Positions 42,711 to 53,193 of a DNA stretch of 64,000 bases are shown in pieces; position 1 is the stretch's first letter; each line of letters starts with the position of its first letter. The notes under the pieces are model-generated. The model was given only the letters and a program-made list of their open reading frames with translations, did not search any database and was not told where the DNA came from. The DNA is taken from the NCBI GenBank assembly GCA_963971225.1, contig OZ020270.1, positions 70,138,432-70,202,431 of the forward strand, in the 5' to 3' direction. The position numbers and the translations under genes are program-made. This DNA is from Melieria omissa. Lineage: Eukaryota; Arthropoda; Insecta; Diptera; Ulidiidae.

Positions 42711-43982
42711 TCAGAAATTCCCGAAAGCCGTGGCCATCTCCGATCCCGAGGAGATTGATTCCGCCCGGGATAGGCGACGTAACGGCTTCGAGGAAGACGG
42801 CTGGTTATCTTTCGCCTCGTCTGCCAGGGTAGTCGTCTCGGCTGGCAGCCCCTGCGGGCCACTTTCACCGGGGTCTGTTGTGGCTGGCTGCCCTTGTTGG
42901 CCGCCTTCGCCAGAGTTCGTCAAGGCTGGCAGTCCCTGAGGGCCACCTTCGCCGGTTTCGGTCTGTTCGTCCTTTCTGTACACCCTCAGTTTGATATGTC
43001 CAAAACCGAAGGCCACGACACCATTGGGCCTTGATAGGTGCTCAAGGAACTCCTTGTTCACAATAATAGTGGCACAACGAGACCCCTTGAGCTCCTCCAA
43101 TTTGGCAATTTTCCAGTTGTGCGTGGGTATCTTCGGGTTAGACAATTGGAGTGTCTCGAGGACCCTTGCCGGATCCGTGGGTTTTAGTGGGATCCAGGCT
43201 CTGGTCCTTGGTCTGCTGGGGATCGATTCCCTGGGTACTACCTCAAGTTTAGCACCCGGCCAGATCGCACCAGTCCTGGCTAAGGCCATGCAGAAGATAT
43301 CCAGGGCCCTCTTGTCTGCACACGCAACCAGCTTAACGTGGCCTTGATGCCAGCCGCACATCTGGTATTGTGGCACCGGGCCCGGATTCTCCTTTATGAC
43401 GTCCAGGAAGATGTCGGCGAGGAAATCTTCCACCAACTTCCAGTTTGCGGGAGTGATACTTCCGTCAGGGTCGGAGCGGTCAACGACCGCCATCACGAGA
43501 CTGTGCATTAACACGTCGCTGTAGGTGGTAGCCGTTCTATGCGAGCTGCGCATCTTTTTGGCAGTCAGGGCCTCTTCCTCTGTAGAACGCTGCCTTTTGG
43601 CGGCGGTCTCAGTGATCGGTGCCCCGTCGAGTTTCGCTAACCTAGCGGTAGCCCAGGTAAAGGACTCTTTCTCTTTCTGAGTCCTGCGGTTCTCTGGGAT
43701 ACATTGTATCCGTTCGAGTACTCGCTTGGCACTCTGGCGCTCTCTGTAGCGGACTTTTGAGTCCTTTATATGTCGAGTGCTTGCTGCTACCAGAGCTCCG
43801 CCATGTTTGTTGCTGTTGCTGGACGGAGGTCCGGCTTTGGCAACCACAACGTTGCTGAGGTTAGCTGCAGCACTTATGTTTGCATTTTTTGCTGCGGAGG
43901 CAGAGCCTTGGCTTGAGATCTTCTGATCAACCAAGGATGCGCCTTTTTTGGCGGTGGGCGCTGGCTTGTCTGCTTCACCCAT
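42711..43982 (-). CDS. LINE-5 ORF1, gag-like protein
   Basis: 423 codons without interruption from ATG 43982 (MGEADKPAPTAKKG). A polar N-terminus with KRVLERIQCIPENRR leads to a folded region: YQMCGWHQGHVKLVACADKR, WPGAKLEVVPRESIPSRPRT, HNWKIAKLEELKGS and FGFGHIKLRVYRKD. This resembles the DUF4780-type domain of insect LINE ORF1 proteins. The C-terminus has three imperfect repeats of about 15 residues (GEGGPQGLPALTNS and variants; about 42960-42840). It probably packages the LINE RNA. It is the best-preserved ORF of this element. Confidence 0.75.
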   Translation of the reverse strand: MGEADKPAPTAKKGASLVDQKISSQGSASAAKNANISAAANLSNVVVAKAGPPSSNSNKHGGALVAASTRHIKDSKVRYRERQSAKRVLERIQCIPENRRTQKEKESFTWATARLAKLDGAPITETAAKRQRSTEEEALTAKKMRSSHRTATTYSDVLMHSLVMAVVDRSDPDGSITPANWKLVEDFLADIFLDVIKENPGPVPQYQMCGWHQGHVKLVACADKRALDIFCMALARTGAIWPGAKLEVVPRESIPSRPRTRAWIPLKPTDPARVLETLQLSNPKIPTHNWKIAKLEELKGSRCATIIVNKEFLEHLSRPNGVVAFGFGHIKLRVYRKDEQTETGEGGPQGLPALTNSGEGGQQGQPATTDPGESGPQGLPAETTTLADEAKDNQPSSSKPLRRLSRAESISSGSEMATAFGNF

Positions 43983-44188
43983 CCCCGGCCTCTGGTCCAG
44001 TCAGTGTTTGTGCGTTTGTTTTTGTTTTTGTATTTTTTGTTGTTTAGTCCATAATTGTGTCCCACGAGTGGCGGAGAAGGGGTGGTCCACCTGTGCAGAG
44101 ATCCGTGTTGTGTAACACTGCAGTTTAAAAAAAGAACCTAAATGTTGTTTAAGGAAGAATTAGTCTTGGTTTCTTTTAAATAAAATAA

Positions 44189-44520
44189 TAATAATAATTG
44201 ATTGGCACGACAGCCCGCTTACGCGAGACTAAGGCCTAGCTTCCCGCAGCCACCCGTGTTGTGCGTGTGAATTTGTACGCGGGTGGAAGGGACCTACAGT
44301 TTTATGCCGGTTCCGAACGGCAGGTTGGGAGCTTTTTCATAGGCAATTTTTACTCTCAGAGGTTTGCCATTTCCAGCTGAGAGGACAGCCACCGAAAGAG
44401 AAAACGAGTTTTCCCGTTATTTTTTTTTTTTAGGTGTTACTACATGCAGTATTCGAACTTACGTCGCTCTGCATTCGACTCGCTAGACCGCGCACTAACC
44501 AACTGAGCCACGGCGGCTGC
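44189..44520 (-). mobile_element. tRNA-derived SINE, copy 3
   Basis: An independent insertion of the same SINE: head at 44520 with TGGCTCAGTTGG, B box GTTCGAATACT (about 44456) closer to consensus than in copies 1-2, tail (ATT)n at 44189-44200. AAATAAAATAA at 44178-44188 and in 44521-44535 is the target duplication. Confidence 0.88.
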
Positions 44521-44885
44521 AAATAAATAAAATAAGAGCACTAAAAAACGCACCAAGCACCAAACTCAATATTTTCCGCGTTTTGCTTTCAAATATATTA
44601 AAATTTAAAATGTATTTAACAATTTTAGCAATTCATTTCTCACTTTATTAAAGAGGTGTGTGTTAAAAAAAACCATTAAAAGAATTTAACAACAACAACG
44701 AAAGATAATTTAAATATTTATTAACATTGATAAGAAAATAAACATTTCTGTGCCAGCCAGTAGCAAAATCTTATTTGACTATAGTCAAAATCCATTCACC
44801 ATTCGCATTTTATAAATACCAGCAAGTCCAAATTGGTTTTATAGGCTTTATAAATGTTATATGAATTTTTTTAAGTTTTTTTGTA
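44521..44885. other. AT-rich spacer
   Basis: No gene or repeat recognised. Confidence 0.4.
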
Positions 44886-45626
44886 TCAGGTGTACAACTT
44901 TGATTCCGCCGTTTTCCGATAGGTGGCTGTACCGACTGAGGCTGGTTGAAATACATAGATGGTAATGCCTTTAAAGTGAGTGTGGACAGTGCCTAACGAA
45001 TTGTCATCGCCGTTTCAGTGACAGTTGTTCTTGTTTTCGTATTATTCACGCTCGAAAATGTCCGTTTATGTGCCCGATTCTCGCCATTTGCGGGAAGTTT
45101 TACTTTTCTGTTACAATTCGAAAAAAAATGCAGCTGAAGCGCATCGAATGCTCTCAGAAACTTACGGTGATGCTGCTCTGAGTGAAAGAACGTGTCGGGA
45201 ATGGTTTCAACGTTTTAAAAATATCAAGAGCGACATGACAAAGTAATCCTCCAACACGACAATGCTCGGCCTCACGTCGCAAAAGTGGTCAAAAAGTACC
45301 TGGAAACGCTGAAATGGGAAGTCTTGCCCCACCCGCCGTATTCCCCAGATGTCGCCCCTTCTGACTTCCACCTATTCCGTTCGATGGCACACGGCCTGGC
45401 AGATCAACATTTTCAATCCTTCGAAGAATTGGAAAAATGGATTGCTTCATGGATAGCGTCAAAAGATGAGTCCTTTTTTGAGCCGGGATCCGAAAATTGC
45501 CGGAAAGATGGGAGAAAGTTGTCGCTAGCGACGGACAATACTTTGAATAATACATCTGTAAGCACTTTTTCGCAATAAAGCTTTTAATTTTGGAAAAAAA
45601 CGGCGGAAGCAAAGTTGTACACCTGA
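44886..45626 (+). mobile_element. Mos1-like mariner deletion derivative, copy 2
   Basis: TIRs TCAGGTGTACAACTTTG... and mirror at 45626, TA on both sides (44884-44885, 45627-45628). Start ATG 45058 gives MSVYVPDSRHLREVLLF to FQRFKN. A deletion then joins directly to KVILQHDNARPH (second catalytic Asp, about 45258) in a different frame, and LPHPPYSPDVAPSDFHLF (third Asp) follows. The first Asp is lost. Its deletion is not the one in copy 1, so two separate collapses of one family are seen. Confidence 0.88.
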
Positions 45627-45628
45627 TA

Positions 45629-46109
45629 GCTTCTTGCGTTTTTTTAGTAATAGTAATGGGAAAGTAGAGAAAAACATCGAACATCCGAAAGTTCGGAAAA
45701 AACATCGATATTTGAAATGGATTTGAAAACATCAATGTTGGTTCCAGCACTACACAGCACAGAGATTAAAAGAAAGTAATGATCGCATGCGGCTGTGTGA
45801 AGCATTGAAGGAAAAATAGCGACAAACTGTGGTTGTTGTTCTTGTCGACCAAAAAAACGAAGTGCCGCTTGACTCTTTTCGGAGTAAAGGTCGATATGCA
45901 GCTCTCAAGAAAAGCGAAAACTTCATATAAAAAAAGCTCAAGAAATGTTCAAGAAAATTTCCTTGAGTCATATTTTCTTGAGATGTACGCACCTTACAAG
46001 AAAACTGATTCGGTTTTTTAATACTTGAGAAGATCCATAACAAAACGCAATAATTCCACCAAAACAATTTATTGGATAAACGAATAAATTTAATTAATTT
46101 AATTGTACA
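45629..46109. other. Unassigned spacer
   Basis: Contains AACATCGA repeats (45675, 45703, 45729) that resemble fly promoter motifs but no supported gene. Frames here are not recognised. Confidence 0.35.
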
Positions 46110-46840
46110 TAAGTGTCTCTGAGCCGTCGGCGGACCGAGGGGTGAAATAAAAACGCGGAGATTACGGTTTGTGCTGGTGGTTTATTCCGTATGTTAAACA
46201 CGAATGACAAAGGTAACAAACATTGGACGATACAAGAGGCTGGAGCCGGTGGATTAGGGAAGTGGAACATAAGTACAAAGGGGACTGGAAAGGAGAGGAT
46301 TTGATTTGTGCAGGATCCACAGATCACTGGAACGACACATTTAGCCATGGCGGCCCGCGTTGCCTCTGGCAACATTAATCCTTGAGCTCCTCGCTGAGCC
46401 GGCCCAATGCCTCCAAGGCTCGTTCTATGAGGGTGCGAGCTCTCACGCGCGGCTCGGGGGTCCCGTCGATTGAGGCTTCATCGTCGCTAAATGCGATGAG
46501 CTGGCGCTCAGCGGCTGCCTCGGTTGAGGGGCGATTGGCTGGACGTTGGGGCTGGTGGCGATGGCGTGCCAGCCGGTTGGCGATGGCGGAGCGCTGCACA
46601 GGGCGCTGTGCTGGAGCGGGAGTTGCGGAAGTTGCGGCTTTTTGCCGCCCTTGGGCACCGTTTCTGGGGCTGGCCTTCCGCCGATGTGCAGCATGGTGTG
46701 ATGTGCGCGGCCGCACTTGCTGCAGCGCGCGGTGGAGTTGCACTGATTAGTGGGGTGGGACCGCGCCAGGCTCGAAGGACCATAAATAAGTGTCTCTGAG
46801 CCGTCGGCGGATCGAGGGGTGATATAAAAACGCGGAGATA
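46110..46840 (-). pseudogene. BEL/Pao-like gag remnant between direct repeats
   Basis: On the minus strand near 46745-46690 a zinc-knuckle-like CSKCGRAHHTMLH reads, the compact C..C....HH..LH form seen in BEL/Pao Gag. A Pro/Arg-rich stretch and an acidic end (LIAFSDDEASIDGTPEP) with stop at 46375 follow, in two overlapping frames. A ~54-bp direct repeat (TAAGTGTCTCTGAGCCGTCG...) bounds the block at 46110-46163 and 46787-46840. No pol. Confidence 0.45.
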
Positions 46841-46970
46841 TTTAGCCAAATTGTTTTAAATAGTTGTTGTGGAATAGTAGTTTTCTAGGAACAATACAAA
46901 TCATAAATAAATTTATTTACTTGGCAATTCATTTTTAAGTTTTTTAAAAAACAAATTTGGAAATGTTGGG

Positions 46971-48184
46971 TAAAAGGTTCGGTTGTGTGCATAGTTCGGT
47001 TGTGGGCACCCCTTCGTATCTCTTGATAGAAAGCAGGCTGGGTTTTTTTGACTAAGGCCATTTGTTCATTATGGAACCACGATCTTTTTGTGCCAAATAC
47101 TAAGTCGAACAGACACGCCTGCTTTGTGCTGGGACCATATATATCTTTCTGTGCTTAAAAAATAAGACAAAAAATTTTTTACACATTTTAAATGGTGTCA
47201 TAAATCGAAGTGAATCCATCGAGAAGGCGAGTAAAGTGGGTTTTTATTTAGTTAATTTATTATACTTTGTGATCCAATATTGATTACAACCAATATGTTT
47301 ACCCCGAACAAATTTTTCACTACTTCTCAAAATGGCTGCCAAATTCGGTTGTGGGCACCGCAATTAGTTCGGTTGTGGGCACCCGTCTTTAAGTGATTTT
47401 GTAAGTTTTGGTAAGTTATTTCATCAAAAATGGTCTTTTAACGCATTTTTTGGTTGTTTTAGCTATATCTTCCGAGGGAAAATAACAAAAATCCTCCGAT
47501 ATTTTTTCAATGTGTTGGATGTAATTTAACATTGTTCTGCAGATAAGCTAACCACAAAATCGACTGCCGCAGCGTATGCGATTTCCCAACGCTACAAAAA
47601 GAAGGTGGAAGAAAATTTCGGAGACATCAAAGCTGTCGACGGTGGTGTTTTCTTCTTTTTCTTCTTTTCGTGGATGTTATCGAATCAGGTTGACTGGTGT
47701 TTTCCACCTTCTTCACGTCACAGCACTTGAAGAGTGTTGATTAATTAGGTTGAATTTCATTTTACTTTAGGTCTTCTTGACAGCCCAGGAGAATGACTTG
47801 GTCACTTACATTTTGAAATGCCCGTCCATCTAAAATGTGCCCACATGCGTACCAGCTACTTCACATGCGTGCATTGTGCTTCAAATAATTAAAACTTAAT
47901 ATTTTTCTATATTCGTGTTGGTTTTTCTTAATATTTCCTCGTTTCCAGCAGATTTTCCAAGGGTGCCCACAACCGAACCCAAAAAAAATTTTTGTTAAAA
48001 ATGACTACTTTACAAAATTTTAAAAAAAAGTTTTCTATTTGACGGAATCGATTTACTTTTGTCATTACTTGTTAGCTAAGGTTTCTAGCTTTCCATAGAT
48101 GTCCATATGTCCGATTAAGAAGAACTTGGTAAAAAGTTATGAGCCAAAAACAAAAAGGTGCCCACAACCGGACCCATTCCCCTA
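46971..48184. mobile_element. Unclassified element with six GTTCGGTTGTGGGCACC motifs
   Basis: The 17-mer occurs on the plus strand at 46977 (variant), 46994, 47343 and 47367, and inverted at 47962 and 48157, so it marks both ends in opposite directions. Between are two possible exons of a pogo/CENP-B-like transposase: 47543-47640 (STAAAYAISQRYKKK) after CTGCAG, and 47771-47831 (LTAQENDLVTYILKCPS) after TTTAG. Ends and superfamily are tentative. Confidence 0.5.
47543..47831 (+). pseudogene. Possible pogo-like transposase exon remnants
   Basis: Two short open blocks with plausible acceptor sites. The second, LTAQENDLVTYIL, looks like the start of a CENP-B-type helix-turn-helix domain (normally ...EEE.LV.YIL). 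It stops at 47831. No DDE domain. Confidence 0.35.
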
Positions 48185-48338
48185 TTTATTTCATTTTGCT
48201 ACGAACCCTATGGAAATGTTGCGTTTTGATATGAACTAGGTTTGGAATTGTGGCTGTTTGCTGTGAAGTAGTTTCATTATATTACACAAGTACATTCAAG
48301 TAATACAAAAGTATATAAGTATTCAAGTATTAGAAAAA

Positions 48339-48556
48339 ATCAACATTGTGTTACATCTCATTCCAGTGTTCTCCTCCAAACAGTCACATAAGGTTATATC
48401 ATCGGTTTCATTGGAACTATTTCCCTGTTCGTCTAAAATTCTAACCCTGAAATCTTTGACCATAATGTTTTTCCAATAGTTTAACAACATCTTTCTTCTT
48501 TTCTAAATTAATTGCAACACCAAGAGGAATGCCATCAAGCAAACAAGGGGGTATCT
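48339..48556 (-). pseudogene. Short coding-like remnant, family unknown
   Basis: Minus strand reads IPPCLLDGIPLGVAINLEKK and KDVVKLLEKHYGQ, then after a shift MVKDFRVRILDEQGN and CDCLEENTGMRC. Composition is protein-like, but I do not recognise it. Confidence 0.3.
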
Positions 48557-48565
48557 TTTAAGATA

Positions 48566-49124
48566 CACCCATACCTCACTTTGCGTCGTGGTTACGTTCC
48601 AAAAAAACACGACGCAAATTGAAACGACGCAAAGTGAATTACGATTTCCTATAGCAAACCATGTAAAGATCGAAGATAGGTTCCAGGGTTACGAAAATAC
48701 TACTTTTTAAAAAGAAAATTGAACAAAGTAAACATTTAAAAAACAAAAATAACATACAATTTTATTACATACATACAAAAAAAAAAACAAATTCTATTAA
48801 AACAAAATAAAATATACAATTAATTTATAAAAACAAAATAAAAATTAATCACTGTATGATGAGTCCATAGTGGCTGTTGTCGTAAGTCGGCTTTCTTTCA
48901 CAAAAGTTAGAATCCCCGAGTTTTGATGGCATGGTGTAATTAGAAACAAAAGACGTGCTATCTTTTAGAAAAAAAAAGATAATTAAAAAAAAAATGCAAG
49001 ACTCGAACCCAAAACAACGCAACTTCGAAAATCTAACGACGCACAGTGAAAATGAGTACTAATTCAGCAGCGACGCAACTTCGGAACAACGCAAAACGAA
49101 ACGACGCAAAGCGAGGTATTGGTG
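48566..49124. mobile_element. 559-bp Tigger/pogo-like MITE
   Basis: CACCCATACCTCACTTTGCG (48566) mirrors CACCAATACCTCGCTTTGCG (49124 reversed), with TA on both sides (48564-48565, 49125-49126). CA-CC.ATACCTC.TTT closely resembles the Tigger terminus CAGGCATACCTCGTTTTATTG. ACGACGCAAA subterminal repeats recur. Non-coding. Confidence 0.75.
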
Positions 49125-49247
49125 TAGCTGGTAAATTTTCCTTTGCCTTCAATTTTGTAAGATTCAAAAGATTTTACTATACATTTCTTAAGCTGATTTG
49201 TGGAGAGTTTGAAGTAAATTCTTTTCATACTCTGTATGCCGTTTATA

Positions 49248-49805
49248 CGCGGGCGGGTCAATAAGTCCGTAACTTTTTGAATTTTCCGCCTCCTAATTGA
49301 AATGGCAACACTGCTCCCGTCAACAGTCATCTGTCAGTTGACTTTTGTCAAAAATTGAACAAGCTGCGACATTTAGTTTGTTTTTGACAGCCGTTAATAT
49401 CAGACTACCGCGTTGACTGAGAAGAAAATGGAAAAAGTGAATTTCGTGTGCACGGGTGCACACATGTGCAGTTTCCATGGCAAAAATCCATGAATTGGGC
49501 TACGAATTGCTCCCTCATCTCGCCTATTCACCCGATCTAGCCCCAAGTGACTATTCCTTGTTCCCAAACTTGAAGAAATGGTTCGGCGGAAAGAGATTTG
49601 CCTCCAATGACGAAGTCATCTCACAAACAAATGCCTATTTTGAAGATCTCGACAAATCATATTTTTCGGAAGGGATAAAAACACTGGAGAAACGTTGGGC
49701 TAAGTGTATAGATTTCAAAGGAGATTACGTTGAAAAATAAAATAACTTTTTATCTAAAAACCTGTGTTTCATTCAAAAAGTCACGGACTTATTGACCTGC
49801 CCTCG
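49248..49805 (+). mobile_element. irritans-type mariner, internal-deletion derivative
   Basis: Left end CGCGGGCGGGTCAATAAGTC and mirrored right end, TA at 49246-49247 and 49806-49807. It keeps the 5' UTR and the last part of the transposase: KIHELGYELLPHLAYSPDLA, PSDYSLFPNLKKW (third catalytic Asp) to FKGDYVEK and stop at 49740. Same family as 30765-31292 but not rearranged. Confidence 0.88.
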
Positions 49806-49807
49806 TA

Positions 49808-50582
49808 GGACGGTAATATTCTGCCAACATTTTTTAATCCTTAAGGTCCCAATCCTTTCCTAAAATCGTAACTTGCCCGTGCACAGAATAAACCTTCTTT
49901 AAAAAAAATTGTATTCTTTTTTCGCAAATCTTTTTCAACACGCCCACAAACTCGATAAAATTCTTTCCGTTTAGACCAGTGATGGGCACTAACACAACCA
50001 CGCATTTTGGCAATGTATGCGTGAAAAACACTGCATAAAATTAAGGCGTAAATTTTTTAGCTCTAATATTTTAACTTGAAAAATATTGCTAGCGTTAAAA
50101 TATTAAAGCCGGACGGACAAATAACGGACAGGTATAATAGGAACTAGTTGAATAAGTGTTGAACTGACAAACAGACAAGACATAAGTGGTTGAACAGACA
50201 AATCGTAAGTGGTTAAACAGACAAGCAGGCAAGCTCGCAAGTAGAAATCACATTAAGTTAGTTTGTTTGATTAAATTGTTCATATTAATTTCTTCTTTGC
50301 AGCATTTTATTCGAAGTAAAGATTCAAAATTCAATTTCCCTGATACTTTTAAAATTCCCCTTGCCATGTTTGTAATGTCTTTGAAAATTAAAAAAAAACC
50401 GATTACCAACAATTGTACGCCTGTAAAATAAGCATTGCGCTTTATTAGAAGCGTTTCAAGAAAATAATTTGTATCTCATATTCAACCTTAAACATTTTCT
50501 GATTTGCGTGAATACTGAGTGTACACAAAAACGTAAATATAGTATGCGAGCCGCAAACGAGCGTGAACCTACTTGCATGAAG
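49808..50582. other. Unassigned DNA
   Basis: Contains a run of ACAGACAA-type repeats near 50115-50235. No coding family recognised. Confidence 0.4.
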
Positions 50583-50590
50583 TCTGACAC

Positions 50591-51548
50591 CATGGTACAA
50601 TAACAAGGTATGCCAGATAGGGAGAGTACTCTTCATGTGCTATGAGATGTGAATGTCAAACGACAAAAATTAGAGGTGCTTATGAATGGGAGTCGTGCGC
50701 AGGGCTGCACAGAAAATACTGAAAAGTATACAGTTTTTACAATACACATAAAAACTTTAATAGGTATCTTTTTCTTTGCAAAAAGTATAAAAATGCTCAT
50801 ATTTCTGCCAAAAATAAGTTTCGGACGTAAATAACATGTCCGGTACCAGCTACTTGCGGAAAAATAGAAACAAATTAGTTACGTTACTGTCTTCAACAGT
50901 TTTTTTTTTATTAGAAGATTTTTTTTTTAAGTTCATTTCCTTTGAGTTTTTTGTTTAAAAATTTGATTCTGAAAAAAATTCTGCATTTGAAAAACAAGCT
51001 TTTTACATTTTCAGGTACGCAAATATCTTTGCTACTTTGTAGTAGCATATCTCTTAGATTTTTTAAGGCAATTATTTCGTTGCCGTTTACGGCCACAAAT
51101 ATTTTTTCTAACATTTTTATTTGCTCCATGAACATGCAGCTAGGCTTTGTAAGCTAAAAATAACGGCATAAAATGTCGTCATAAGTCGGCGGAACATGCA
51201 TGAAAAGAGAGAAAAAGAAAAAGTTACTTCGTGGAAAAGTGCACAAGGTCCAGAGCAAAGAAAGTCCAAAGAATAAACATAAATATAAATTATTTTTACT
51301 TAGTTTTTTGTCTTTCCTGTAAAATTTGAAAAAGTGGATTTAGCACTTTTTCATTCTAAGGCAGCTAGTGCATATTTCTTGTTTGTTTAGCATAAACATT
51401 TCCAAAAGGTATGGTATGCATGGAAAAAGGTACTAAATTTCTAGCGTACACGCAACTCCAGTATCTCTGTTTGACAGCATTTCCAAATGTAAACAAACGA
51501 AAAAAGAGGAAGATTTGTCTACTTGGCATACCTTGTTATTGTACCATG
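50591..51548. mobile_element. P-element-like non-autonomous transposon
   Basis: The 25-bp TIR starts CATGGTACAATAACAAGGTA (50591) and is mirrored at 51548. TCTGACAC flanks both sides (50583-50590, 51549-51556), an exact 8-bp duplication. An 8-bp duplication together with the CATG..(A)AATAACA.AGGT terminus matches the P superfamily (Drosophila P begins CATGATGAAATAACATAAGG). A minus-strand frame at 51135-50911 (LRDMLLQSSKD, VKSLFFKCRIFFRIKFLNKK) may be a transposase C-terminal remnant. Confidence 0.75.
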
Positions 51549-51687
51549 TCTGACACGACACCAGCGATAAAGCGATTGGAAACTGGGAGAGTTAGCCGAT
51601 TTTTGTGCGTTTTTTGCAATTCACGTACACAGTCTGTGTGTGCTGTCAGTTATCAGCTATTCACTGTTTTCGCTCTTTTCCTGATAT

Positions 51688-52350
51688 GGGGCCGTTCACA
51701 TATTACGTAACGCATTTTTCGACCTTTTTTGACCCCTCCCCCCCTGGTTGTAACACAACGTAACAAACCTCAATACCCCCCCCCCTAATAACGTAACGCG
51801 GGTTTTTTTTTTTTATAATGGAAAGTGTATAATGTAGCCAGCAATATTTTTAATGTTATAACCATCCAAATACCGTAATTATGATTATAAGCGTAAATTT
51901 AAATGTTTTTCAATATAATCCGGGTACATTAAATACATAATTTTGAATGATCAATATATAAGGACTCTCTTTGAATAGTAATATCTGTGGCTTGCCGCCA
52001 TAACAGAGAAAGTCACTTATGCCATAAGGTTCACAACTAGGAAAAATATTTTAAACAGAAACAATCGTAACGATTCAGATAATCAAACGAGAAGTGAGCA
52101 GGCACAGACGTGCATAGACCGAAAACAGTGCTGCCACAAGATTGTTTGAGGGCCGCTTCACAATGCAAGTCATTGCCAACTTTACCGAATCCGCGCGCGA
52201 ATTTGAATTTCAGGTGCTGATTTTTGGGTATTTTTTCGACGTTACGTAACGCAGTCGATGACCCCCCCATCCCCGTCGTAACACTTCGTAACACACCTTT
52301 GAACCCCCCCCCCCCCCCCTAAGAGCGTTACGTAATATGTGAACGGCCCC
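51688..52350. mobile_element. 663-bp MITE with GGGGCCGTTCACATATTACG ends
   Basis: GGGGCCGTTCACATATTACG at 51688 is exactly mirrored at 52350. Poly-C tracts lie just inside both ends (51729, 51776, 52262, 52306). Flanks TAT/TAT. Superfamily unassigned; non-coding. Confidence 0.78.
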
Positions 52351-52836
52351 TATTAGGGATTCCTTTCTATTATTTTCTTTTTAAAGTATGTTCTCATTAA
52401 TTTCTGCATTAAATATCAGCATATGAACTTGATTGGTTTCATTATGTAAATATTATTGAAAAATATACCAAAGAGCGCAAAGCTAATATGACAGGGTCAA
52501 TTGCCGTCCCTTTTATTTCGCATTTCTTCATTTAGCGAATCTCTAACGATCAGGTATGATTTTTGTGCTAAATGCTGTAGTTTGACCGCAGGGTTGTTTT
52601 TTTGAATGCAGCTTATAAAATCTTAATTTAATTGAATTAAAAGCATACCCAAAGATTATTTTGACGCTTTTGGGCAATAATATATTCTTCTACTAAATTT
52701 TATACAAACGTATTACGAAATGGCACCAAAAATATACAAATAAAAAGACAAATTTCTTTGGTCACAAAAAATGACTCACACCAGCCACACTGGCAATTTG
52801 AAATAAACTAGAACAACAACCCCGTTTTAGAAATTT
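52351..52836. other. Unassigned DNA
   Basis: Nothing supported. Confidence 0.4.
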
Positions 52837-53193
52837 TTATGGAGGAAAACTACGTTCCTGATCAAGCTTGTGGCCTACTAGCAGGCCCCAGGGTTGCAAT
52901 TTTGCAATAATAATAGTGAAATTCTGTGCATGTATTTCTACCGGCTCTCCCAGTTTCACATCGCTTAATCGCTGACGACACTGAAGCTGCGCTCGGAACT
53001 TCGCTGCTTTGTACTGTACTGCTTGAACTGCTACTCTCGAGCAGTGACTACGTGACGCGAAACTAAGCGGGGAAATAATTTTCAGACCATTTTTTGCTTT
53101 TTCCAATCGTCCGATAGTGTACGGCCAGTCAATTGCTTGCATCTTAAAGTGATAACTTTTCTTATTTGCGGTAAGTATAGCGTTGCGAACCAC
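52837..53193 (-). other. Unrecognised 118-codon frame next to repeat copy B
   Basis: An open frame (NKKSYHFKMQAIDWPYTIGR near its start) partly inside the repeat shared with 36016-36097, where the frame is not conserved. No family recognised; may be chance. Confidence 0.25.

Larger units (their letters stand above)
36405..44104 (-). mobile_element. LOA-like LINE (LINE-5), full length with internal duplication
   Basis: Bounded by GTGTTGTGTA at 36395-36404 and 44105-44114, a 10-bp target duplication. Minus-strand order: 5' UTR, ORF1 (43982-42711), endonuclease, RT, RNase H with zinc motif, (CCTA)n tail at 36401-36420. The 7.7-kb length exceeds the ~5.1 kb of the related LINE-1 because a 2.09-kb segment containing a SINE is present twice. 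Confidence 0.88.

Noticed and set aside
45629..46067. Host promoter with AACATCGA motifs
   Set aside because: No gene follows on either side; the adjacent sequences are transposons.
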